Shown here: piece after piece, positions 35,190 to 47,100 of the stretch
How positions within the stretch are numbered: position 1 is the first letter of the stretch
Layout: every line of letters starts with the position of its first letter
NCBI RefSeq assembly: GCF_905147045.1
Contig: NC_065889.1
Span: forward strand, 3,911,001 to 3,975,000
Source: Nymphalis io
Lineage: Eukaryota > Arthropoda > Insecta > Lepidoptera > Nymphalidae
Direction of reading: 5' to 3'
Length of the DNA: 64,000 bases
Translations under genes and position numbers: made by a program
Notes under the pieces: generated by a model
What the model was told of the DNA's origin: nothing
Database searches by the model: none
What the model saw: the letters and a program-made list of their open reading frames with translations, nothing else

Positions 35190-37607
35190 TTAATCCCTAT
35201 TGTAATCAAATGTATAATCAAAGTAGGATTGATCAAAACTCTGTACACGCACATAACCATCTTCACCACCAGATGCAAAACTCTTGCCATCTGGATGGAA
35301 TGCTAAACTGTTGATTGGCCCAAAGTGACCTTTGACACGTCCAAATTCTTCTTCAAAAACAAGATGGAAGAATCGAGCATCGAATTTTCCTTGTCTGGTA
35401 GATGTAGTTGTTACTTCCATAGCATCTTGACCTCCGCCAAGGACAACATGGTCCAAGATAGGGCTAAGTGCAGCTGAATTTACAGGACGCTCAGTTTTGT
35501 ACTCTTTGAGGAGTTCAAGAGAATTTGTGTCAAAAAGCTTAGCCGATTGATCCTTTGAAGCAGTAATAAACATTGTCCCATCACGTGAGAGCTGCATGTC
35601 ATTGATTTGATGTGTATGTTCCTTAACTGAATGCACTTTCTTGCCAGTCTGTAAGAAATTTCATAAACTTAATTGGACACTTATTAAAGCAGTTCAATTA
35701 AAACCTTTACTTAATAAATTATTGACAAGACTTGTGCTTAATAGGATTAAAATGTATATGTGTTTAAAATGTTACATACTCTTAAATCCCATTGAATGAG
35801 ATCACCAGCTTCATGGCCAGTTATGATGGTTTCATCCGAACAACCCCAAACAAATGATGTTACTTTTGAATCTGTTATTTCCCACTTTAATATTGGGTCT
35901 TGGGTTGAAAGTGAGTCATCAATAGTTCTTGTGTCAATTATGAAGACCTAAAATTAAATTATTTTAATTAGTGAAAATAACCAAAATATCATATGAAAAA
36001 AATAATGAAAATAAATGTAATCAATGCAATTAAAAAACATTGCCTTACTTCACAAGGATGACCCATAGCCTTGTCAGTGGTGTATGCGGCTTGGTTGGCA
36101 CTGAAGCTAAAATTGCAGGTCCTCACAGAAGAGTTTGTTTTTATAGTAGCTATGTTTTTGCCAGTCTCTAGATCCCATAATCTGCAATATTAAAGATTAT
36201 AGAATTAAAAGATTCTCATCTCAGATTGAGCAAGCAATCCTGTGGCGCTCCTCGTTAAGGATGGAAAGGGTACCACTGGTTTTGTATTATATTTGTGATA
36301 TTCTGATGTTCAGGGTTGCACTCGGGGTATTTGACACCTGGTGTCCAACTGTTCCCGTGCCTGAAACGCGTAATGCGTTTTTCCAGCAATAAAAACAGGG
36401 GTTCGTTGCCCCTTTCAAACAACACCCCACGGAATTGCATAGATTTTTTTTTATATGTGCATTTTTAAAGTTATACAATACGAATATTTTGTCTTATAGA
36501 TAAATAGATAGACCAGTGAACAGGAGCTGATTTGATTCTGGTGGGGTAAGGTAAGCTATAAAAATGACCCTTATTACCCCAAATTTGAGTAGCGAATTCT
36601 AATCCATTCCCAATTCAACTAACATATTATTTTAAACATTATAAACTAAGTTAATTAATTTATGTATGATGTGTACAGTCAGTCAGCTTCATATATAATG
36701 TAACAGACAAGATTATTAAATTCATTCATCCGAAGTCATCAAATTAATTAAATCATCCATTTTGTAAAAATATATTGGAACCGAACCAAACCAAATATAT
36801 GTGAACCTCATTAAATTTATAACTTCATTCTATCCATCATTCAACTAGTAACAGTCAAAGCACCAGTGGTTTCTAAGCATCTTAAGTATAAACAAATCTT
36901 ATCGCAGTACATTTTAGGTACACTTTTACATAAATGTTTATAAACTATAGTAAAATTTTTGACTGCAGAAATGGAAAGTTATAATAAAACTAAGGAGATT
37001 GGATTAAAGGATATTTACCACCCCTTTCACTTGGAGCACAATGTCACTGGCATATTATTTGTTTTATGTCCATGTTTCTATAAATCATTCTAATATTCTA
37101 AAAATTTTAAGTACAAAGTAGCTGAACCTCATTTATAGACACTAAGCAAGTAAATATCAGAAATTACTTTTGATGTTTCTATATATTTGGTAACATTGTC
37201 TGTAACTTTATATATGATGCTGACTGTACTGCTCAAGGCGTACACAATAATAAACATTTTTTACCTCGTCGAACTGTCACCACCACCTGTGACTAGGTTA
37301 ATGGACTGCCAATCGACATCCAAACACCAAACTACGCCACCATGACCATTGAATGTGCCTAGACGCTCACCATTCAGAGACCACCAAACATTAGGTTTCG
37401 AGTCTTTAGCCGCAGAGAATAACAAATCTCCTTCGCGATTGTATTTAATTTGAGTGATAGCACGTTCGTGCCCTTGCAACATAAGAGGTTTCTGCAAAAT
37501 ACATATTATTATGTCGAATTTTTTGAAGACAATTTTTATAGATGGTGTCGTTTTTTAAAAAAAACGTTTCAATTGCAATTACAAATAAATACGAAAGTAC
37601 TTACCAT
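35190..37607 (-). CDS. eIF3i: Eukaryotic translation initiation factor 3 subunit I (WD40)
   Basis: Five exons on the minus strand (37607-37605, 37491-37265, 36181-36049, 35947-35780, 35648-35190) give 329 residues, close to human eIF3i (325). Introns are GT-AG. The first exon contributes only the initiator ATG, immediately followed by GTAAGT; exon 2 then starts with KPLMLQGHERAITQ, the conserved eIF3i N terminus. The chain forms a seven-bladed WD40 propeller, with repeat ends such as 'LFSAAKDS..NVWW', 'VWCLDVDW', 'KDQSAKLFD', and the signature C-terminal region 'FEEEFGRVKGHFGPINSLAF' and 'GGEDGYVRV'. It is a peripheral eIF3 subunit joining eIF3b and eIF3g. A separate in-frame start reading MQ before KP would use intron sequence and is not real. 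Tail to tail with PP6. Confidence 0.95.
36182..37264 (-). other. eIF3i intron 2 with a probable repeat fragment
   Basis: About 36,235-36,440 is GC-richer ('GGCGCTCCTCGTTAAGGATG', 'AACAGGGGTTCGTTGCCCC') than the rest of the intron and looks like an inserted element; no family is recognised. The rest is AT-rich. Confidence 0.35.
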
Positions 37608-40600
37608 ATTTATTTTCTGTATGAAAAATTACCAAATATCAAGAAAAACTAAACTGGTGCATGTGGCGATACCGCTTTCTGATTGATGAAGGGGCAAAAC
37701 CAAAAGCGACACATGTCATACAGTGTTTGACATTAACGCACCGTTCGAAAACATGCTACTGTAAAGGATGTGTATTAGTAGTATTGCATTAATTTAATAT
37801 GTTTATTTAATTTTTTGATAGCTACAAAATAAATAACTACGCCATGTTTTATTTACTTTTATTAATCTCTTCCTTAAATAGGTTAGGTCAAAAGTTACGT
37901 ACTAGATGGCGCTGTAGACATTTCAACATTTTGCCAAATATAGATAACATAAAAATCTCATCGTAGCTTTTTTTATTTATTTAGCTTCTAAATATTTTCT
38001 TTGAAGTGAAAATTTTAAGCTTTTGGCAAAACAATTGATTACATTTCATCAATAATTAACTTCTATATTTTTACATTTATTAATATTGTACAACTCATTT
38101 TGATTGAATACAAATATTCAACATATTTGTATTCAAGCAAAATAAACATTTACTTTAATTAAATCATGATATTAGGTTGTTGTATATAAAAAGGTACCGT
38201 TTTAAATAGATTTTTTAATGAACATTTTATATAATATTTAATTAATTAATAAAATTATATTTATTTGTATTGATTATTATTGCCGATGAACGTTTGTCAT
38301 TTTAATGAAACTTCATTCATAACTACGCTTTAGAAGTCCTGGAAAAGGGCTTCGGTAATCTTTTTAAAGGCTTTTTATCATCTTATTAAATTTGATATTC
38401 TTCCTCTGTAAAAGCTATTCAAAATCCGAAAAAAAATTGTTGGAGTAAAGTCGTGTGTGTGATGGGTGACAGAAAGTTTCTAGTCGTAAGTTCGCAACTC
38501 CTTTAGTTTTAAGATGATCTGGTTTAGTGACGAGTTGTAGTAAATAAAGAGTGGACTAGATAACTAGCAATTGATCAGTCGCGGTTATTTAAAATAATTC
38601 TGAGCAAGAGTTTATCGTTTTTGTTTAGTCGTTTTATACTATAAAATATTACGGGATTCACTTAACGTTTATGACTTTCCAATTGGATGTTATTTACGAA
38701 ACAGTATCGTTTTCGTATTCGGAAATAACGATTTTCCTTATTCTCCGCCGTTCTCGATATTCATCGTAAATCTTCACAGTTACGAGTATGTACTAGAAAT
38801 CAACAACTTCGTAGATGAGGACCTAATAAAATTACATATCTGAAAATCTTGAGCTATTGTGTATTTTGATTTCCCGTTAATATATTTTCATAATTGTAGT
38901 TACTTGATACCTTTGCAATACGATGATTAGATCTTTTTATACAAAAGTTATTTGTTGCTAGTTTGGTAAAGGAAATAATTAGACTCTTTTATTTCACATA
39001 CATTTTATTCTCTTAAGTTATTAACCATTGATTTCCAAGAGTACAACTAAAAAACAAATTAAAGTACAAACACGTTATGCATCGCTAACTAAACACAACT
39101 GTAGGTAACTTCTCTTGGCAAACCAGTTCATCCATTGACTAACATAACACCCGGCGCACCACTCGAACGAGACGTAAAAACCGATACAAACATCAGAATA
39201 AGTATTAACAGTCATTGTATCCTAACTTGGTCGAAAATGTATAACAACAGCCTTAATCCATCGAGAACAGTACATCAATCATCAACTAATGTGATTGGCT
39301 ACGTGTGAACATAGAACCCTAATTTATTGTTATAGTTAAGAATACGCTAGTACTGAAAACGACAAGTCTTAACATTGAGCGAACCCAACTATTTAATATT
39401 ATGTGTATTGACGTAGCCAGTTGTGACCGGGGTCGGATAACCATTTTGAGAAAACTTAAAGCAAATTCTAAAAAAATTAACTGTAAATTCATTTAAAATC
39501 AACAGCAATTAATAGTCGACTTTCTTATAATTTGCATCCATAAATCTCAAAGAAGTAATAAGTAATATATTCGCGTAAACTACTTTAATCATAAGTACAT
39601 AAATATGTATGAATGGATCTAGATCGAAAAATAAAAATAAAGGCTGGCTACGCCAAAAAATATTTTGTGAAATGCAGCACATTCGCCCACTCTGAACTCT
39701 TTAAAAAATGTCTACCTAAACATTTAGAACTTCAGGCACTTTCTGTGAGACTGCGTGGTACTAATGTGGCTTTTGTTTATTACTCGAAAAACTTAGCGAA
39801 ATATACGATTGAACATAAAGTTATATAGACAAGCGAAACGTGTTTGTGAATTCGTAACAAAAACGAATAATTTATATTTGGATAAAACATACAACTTGAA
39901 GAATAGATATCTAATATATATTTATATACTTAGAGTTCAAATATCCATCTGTGACACGTAATTACATACAACAAACACTTGTCAACGTTTCCAAATATAT
40001 ATTCTCTTACTGCTTTACACTCGATTTATTAACTATTTTAATTACAAAGTCTAATGTACACAAGTCAACCCTTCTTTTATCCGAAGTACATGAAACGCTA
40101 GTTTTTACACAACAAACCTTATTTTAATAATGTGAAAATATTTCCTCACAATATCTTAGATGTAATAATTATCGTCTTATGGACTGTAAAGAAAGTGTGA
40201 AATGCATTAAGTTCTTGTTATACCCTTAGAAATATATTAACACCATAATCATTATTACTATTACATATCAGTCAAAATATTTTCGCAATATTATATCTAA
40301 ACGGTCGACTTTTGAATTACTCGTATTGATGTTAAGTGAAATTTTACCGATTTAAACTATTAGAATAGGTTTGATATTTTTTCTGTAACGGCCATTATGT
40401 TAATATTTACAAGTAATTCTTAAGTCGAGTCCACTCATAGTCCGGGCTGCCAGAACATTGAGACCAAGAACTATTCTTATATCAAATCAGTACATAATCA
40501 GAAATAACTGTTTGAGACACATTGCTCATTTGTCGTCTACCAACAATAAGCGATACGAAATATGTGATATTACACATAAGCAAATTGAAAGTTTTCTTTA

Positions 40601-43600
40601 GAAACCAGCTTTTAAATTAGGAGAGCAACGAAAAGCGAATGGCTATTGCACATGTATTTAATTTTATATACAAATAATTGTATAGCCTCCCGTGGGCTTT
40701 TCGTGTACTACTCTAATTAGGTACTCGCCAGTAATGCGCCAATTTCATTATCGTTATTCCCTAACAATACTATCCTTTGTACAACGCCAATAACATTCTT
40801 AATATCTAAATTTCCTTTGATACTCTGCCGTTAGTTTCTGCCTTAATAATAATCTACGCTATTAACAAAATAAGTGTCAATATTACTTACATACATTACC
40901 TTTAATATTAGTAGAACGATGCACTAATCGCGATTATAGTTACATTACACTTACGATTTTCATCATACACAATTAAAAATCTATAAAGGCATCTTTACCT
41001 CAGACTTTAGATTTACACCGTCGTATTGATGGTGTTCATATCGACTAATTATAATTTAAGTTAGATATAAACAAATAAATAAATATATTATGTAATTTAA
41101 CCAAATTGTCAATATATATGACGTAGGAGCCAAACGCGAACGCTGAGAGAATTAGAACGAATTGATTTCATTTTGAATATCGTAAATTTTTTTTCCATAA
41201 ACTATCACTGTTCAATTATCACAATTAACTAATAATTTCACGAATGTCACTAACTTAAACATATATGTATAACAAAATTACATTAAGAATCTATTTAGGC
41301 ATTTGATGGCAGTGTTTTAACCGGTTGTATTGAAACTAATTTATACAATTTATAAAAAAATTATAGACTAACTTAACTAATGGTAACACGATGAGGAACG
41401 GACACGTGTCGCTCATTCAGGTAACAGGATTATCTAATTATAAAATATTTTCAATAATGCTCGTTTTATTCTACATACATATGTTTGCTTAACTACGGAC
41501 GTAGGTATTAGCTTGGTATGTATCAGATCTGTGACGAATCGTATATTACTTAAGTCCGTTCTAATAAAAAAATACAAAGTGTAGAAAAAAAGTATGTAAT
41601 TTTCATAAGAACGTATATATTATTTAACACTACGTGTTGTAATACTTTTAACAGTTAGTATATACCGGTTAGCAATATGTATTCTGTGTATTGAAAAATA
41701 GTCATGAATTATGAATATATACATACATATCACAAACTTTACCCTTCAGATGTATAACGTAAGTCACTGGAGATATACTATACAATATAATACGTATATA
41801 TATTTTAATTAATGTGTGAATAATTTATATCTAAATAAGAATAGGAAGAAATGCTTAATAAGTTTTGGGACATAACGTGGTGAAAATATTAAGTATAGTC
41901 TGCTGACATCGATCTTTATAGATCTAAGGCATGAATAATGATTACCTAGAACCTAAGTCCTTAGAACGAACTTTTTGGTTGTAATTACTTAAATTTTTAA
42001 TTTGACGTTTATCGCCTTCCCTAATCTAATGGTAACAGTTCACCGTTGTTGGAACGTAATAATAACATTAACGAGTAAGGGATTGTACACACGCATCGAT
42101 AAGTAGCCGCGTTTGAACCGTTACAGTGTGTTCTTATATTATTTAATTGGCATTAATAATCTATTTATTTTATGTTGTGATAAATAATAAAATAAAAATT
42201 CTGCTTAAAGTTTTCGATAACAGTAAATTGGGTTATAACATCAAAATCGACAGTATAGAAGCGCTATACATACCTAGCTATCAATATAAAATTATTTTCA
42301 ATAATAATACAAATCAAGAAGCTCTTGAGTATCATTTCAATAAAAATGTCTAAAAAGTTCTTTAACATCAAATGTGTAGAATCCATCTGAAAAATATATT
42401 TAGCGATAAATCGGCGGCTAGAACTCGCATCGTGTATACATTCCATAATACGATTGCTATTAAAGATAATAGCTAATAACATTAAAATAGGCAGTGATTA
42501 CTGACAGTGAAGTTAATCAGTTTATTACTTATAAATTATGGCTATCAAAATTTACGACTATTTATGACTAATTATGTGTATGATTAATTGATAAATGTGG
42601 TTACATCATGTACTTGTCAGGTGTGATGATGAAGCTGTGTACGAAGATTTTGGTCGAAATCAGAGTCAGTGACTTATAATATTAATAGAAAATATTGAAA
42701 TCGTCATGAATTCATAAGAATAGTTTGTGAATATCCGGAATTTTCCGGATATTTCGGAGTGTCCAGAAAATGTGAAATAGGTTATGTCGATACGATGATG
42801 GTATTGTCGTGGCACATATAGATTTTTGATACGATTAGAGAAATCTTATGTATGAAATCTTAGGTAAGTTGCAGTTGGTTCGCTTTAGCTAAATCCTATT
42901 TATTTGATTACTTAAAACCAGTGAAACGGTAAAAAAATAATATTTGCCACATTCCTAGAGAATTAAAATATAATGGCCACGCAGTCTTCGAAAATTTAGC
43001 TACGAGTACATTATAAATAATAACGTATCTTAAACAATTCTGATACCGATAAAAATAATACTTAGTGCCTTGACAGTTTGTAAGATCTAGTGTAATGATG
43101 ATATCATGCAGACGTCTGATGAAGTTAATGGTATTGAGCATAAATTACACTTGAACACATCAAAGGAAGCAAAGTATAATACGATAAGTAAATCTTCGAA
43201 CCGTCTTTGCCTAAGTGAAACAATGGCGCACGGTTCAATAGCTTACTCGCCCGCCATCGGCATGTCAATTCAACAATACCTACCGGTCACTTAAATCTAG
43301 TTAGACCAGAGTAAAGTAAGTTAGAACGAGAATATATGCATAAGTGGTTTGCGAAATATAGGCAATAAAAATGCATAAGTTGTGACTACAGAGACGAGCG
43401 CGAAGCCGCGCTTCATTACTTTTGCGTAAAAATGTTATAGATTTATACAAGCAGTCTTGGTAAACACTGAGAATAGGTACTTAGTGCTACTTAATAACGA
43501 ACAAGTCATATAAAATAAAATTAGAAAATTTTCAATATTACACACCCGGCGAGATAACCGGTTTTAATCTAGATATAAAATGCAAACTAAAACAGCAATA

Positions 43601-44174
43601 TTTCATTTACAAGAAACAATTATGTCTATAAACAACGACCTTAAATACAAAACTATGATAAGTTAAAATCTATATGTACAGAAATAATATATTATGCGAT
43701 TCTTCGACTGACGTATTTAAATAGTAACATAATTATATATTTTACTCTATTTAACACTAAGTAGTATACACTACCACGTATAAAACACGCATCCGAGTCC
43801 CTGGTACTTAAATAATATCTATATTTTATGATAAATCAGTCTGTCAATTGGGACGTTTTAATTCCTCTACTAAACAATAAGCCAATACACACATCGATTT
43901 AACAAAGGTATAATACCGCACTATCCACACTCACTCAGTTCAAAGTTTAGCGAATATAAGGAGTCCACGCACTCTAGTGGCTCCGTCTCGATCCGAAGAT
44001 GATCCGAACCACGTTTATTGTCGGTGTCCGGTCGAGTAGGAACGTTCTGCTGACTCTGGAGTGAACACAGGTCGGTTATGTGACGAGGGTGCAGGGCTGG
44101 CGGGGATGGCGCGGGCGCGGGAGGGGGCTTTGCCGCTCGTACATCGAGAACTAGACGCCCTGCTGCGCCATGTA
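37608..44174. other. 6.5-kb gene-poor AT-rich stretch between eIF3i and HR4
   Basis: No host exon is recognisable. The left end holds the eIF3i 5' UTR and promoter; a 7-codon upstream frame (ATG CAC CAG ...) precedes the eIF3i ATG near 37,650. The right end (43.97-44.17 kb), directly after the HR4 stop, is GC-rich and is likely the beginning of a long HR4 3' UTR. A 71-codon frame at 39,613-39,828 (+) shows no domain. Transposon traces are conspicuously few compared with the flanks. Confidence 0.45.
42730..42753. repeat. 11-bp perfect inverted repeat, 2-nt spacer
   Basis: AATATCCGGAA, TT, then its exact reverse complement. Short, in non-coding DNA downstream of HR4; possibly a dimeric factor site or chance. 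Confidence 0.85.
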
Positions 44175-47100
44175 CTATCTGATCTCAGCTGAGTTCAGCA
44201 CGAACGGTACGTAGAACATTTTACTTTCTAGTAGCAGATTTGCCGCCGCTTGTATCTGAAAGTGTGAATAATGAGTCAGTGTTATATGACGATGCTATTC
44301 GAAAGTAGTGTTTTGTACAGATTTAAAGTAATATCAAATTATTATTTAAGAAAATATAGTTATCAGTAGACATACCTCGGGTATCCGAGCAAACAGTTCC
44401 TGAAGCCTGCCAGGATGGTGGGGTGCGGCATGTTCTAAATAACTCCGCAATACTTGCACGTACCTATCCTGAATACTTTCTAACTCCACTTCTGCAAAGA
44501 TAAATCTGATTAAACCTGTCATATGATAGATATATAGACATGTAATAGCAAAACAATTTCGAATGTTAAATTTGCACGGGATGTTTATAACCTTCTATAT
44601 AGTTAGTCTACTCGGCGCAAGATGGCGTTAAAAGGCGGTAGCCGAGCAATGCCATCGAACGCGCGGTGCGGTGGTGACGTCACGCGCTCAGTAGGTCACT
44701 CCGATAGCGGGGCAACGACCGCGGCTAGCCGTTGACCTCCGCTCGAGCGAGCCCGCGTCCTCACCCGCTATTGTCGTCCCGCTCACACGCGCTTCACGAT
44801 ATTGTACGTATTACGTGTAGCGTTCATTCCTGTTATAAGTAGCTTAGCGTTCTCGGTCAATATTGCACTTATTTTATAAATAATTAAATGCGAATTTTAT
44901 ATTTTATATTTTGAGCTGACATACGTTAATAAAATATATATTATTTAAAGTTAAGGCAATAAAGTATTAAGTACTTCCTTATTATGTTTTAAAGTATTAT
45001 AAATTGACATAATTTTCTCAGTATTTTAAAAGACATTAACAATGTCGTTAATCAGTTATTGAATAGCTATACGTAAATCAATTAACATAATACATTTACG
45101 TGCAATCACGTGTCCATGTTACGTAAGAGTAAGCGAGACGGGTTAGCGACTAATCTAAGACTTTTTAGCCTCAAGCGCGGCAAAAGAGAAAGTTCACTTC
45201 CGCCTGGCTTTTCGCTGAGAGTGAAATGCCGTCCCGTTTCAACTGACGTAACGCGGCTATTATACGGATTGTGCTGTTGCTCTCCGTTGTGATAAATCAC
45301 TTTGAAGGCTGCTTACACATAAACAAGATGAAACATGTTTATGGGTAAGCAGCCTTGTCTTGTCATCTCATCTTGTCTATAATAATATTCGTCAATGTTA
45401 ACATAATTTTTATTTGGCAACATAACTAAGGTATAATTACAACAATTACATATTATTAATAATAATACTGTTACTTATTGGATACATGTTATTAATATTA
45501 AAATATCATCTACAATCCGTTGTATTGCTCAACTTACATGAGCGCTTATTGTTCATACAGAGCTACACACACATACACGCGCGACCGCGGAACCGTTGCG
45601 CAAGCGCTTTCCATTTCACCGTAGCGAGAACTTACCTCTTGCTATAGATATCACACTTGCAACGCTACTTTCGTTCTTATATCTGATCTATCATGCGTAT
45701 ATTGTGTTAACGATAAGACATTAAAACTAAAGCTAAATAAAAATTTAGAAAAAATATTATTATATCTGAATATTCAGTTATATATAGCTTAGTTAAATTA
45801 TAAGTTATTTGGGATTTTATAATATAACGAACTATAAAATTAAAATTTCTTTCTGCATGTTATTACGTTACAGAACCTGGATAAAATTTAATTTATAAAT
45901 ATTAAACAATTTTTTAATTAGTTATGTTTAAATAAAGATAGTTTTTTTTTTATAACTTGCTAATCACAATGTGCGAACAATAGAATTGTTATATATATTT
46001 CAAAACGTAACTTGTGGAACCAAATCTCGTTTCATAAATAGTGTACTCGTAATTATAACGCGCGGTGAAAATAATTTTCGAACGTAGAGTGCGTGCGGGT
46101 GACCTAGTTACAGCATCGATAACGCAGATGGCGTATTTTCCAGCACTAGCTACGGACAAGTTTAAATACGAATGAACTTTAAACGCTCCATTTCGCCATA
46201 TCATTGTATCTTTTCTAACTTAAAACCTATATATGAATATAATAGCAAATCATAATAACAAATAAACACTAATACTGAACCGTGTATTTTGTTATATATA
46301 TATTTAAAAAACGCAATTTATCTGAAGTATTTCAATAACGATAAAATTATTATTATATGATCATTCTTGGTATTTATCTAAGCGGAACAGAATTCGTTTC
46401 GATTGTATTCCAAATAGCGGCCTAGTGAAGGGCATTGTTATTCAATTAATTTAGCGATAGCGATTTAAATATATTATTTGGCATACCGTATCGAAATTAG
46501 AACGCTACGCTACAAGGGTGTTATGTAAATTTAGTCGTTTACACCAGTATCAAGTGATTCGATTGAACCGAATGATGGCTCATAAAACCATTTTATTAAG
46601 CTTAAGTGTGTCTATCGCTTTATAATATAGTACTTGTAAAGTGAAATTCTGAACGTGTTGTCTCGATGTTTCAAATCGATTTTGCAAGCGTCTCGCATTG
46701 CAACTGGGTTATATGTACCATAAATCATAATAATATTAACGAGCGCACTCTGAGCCTCCATTTTGGTGTCTCCGCATTGACACTAAAATTGGCTCATAAT
46801 ATTTATAGCAATCATTATTGTGTTTTATAAATAAATCCATTTATTTAATTTTAAATCGTTACATTTGAGATGACTACATAGAAACTCCTTTATTGATATA
46901 ATTTATTATTAGAATTAACAGATAAAATTAATAATTATAACAATGGCGCGGTCGGAAAATCGTTGTATTTGTACGTGAATAGTAAATTGCAGAGCCTGGC
47001 TTACATAATCACAAGTTCCAGCTGACCCACATAATGGGGCGATGCACCCTTGCCTATAAGTGGATTGCTGCCGCGTTGTCAAGCGAAATCACATCATTAT

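Noticed and set aside
37261..37497. eIF3i starting with MQKP at 37,497
   Set aside because: That start is a non-ATG codon in the intron; the conserved MKP start is restored by splicing to the ATG exon at 37,607-37,605.
45106..45300. Open frames on both strands at the same place
   Set aside because: Simultaneous frames on both strands indicate composition, not coding; no homologous motif.
45305..45356. MicroRNA precursor
   Set aside because: 21-bp arms with a 10-nt loop are too short for a typical animal pre-miRNA and flanking stem is missing.
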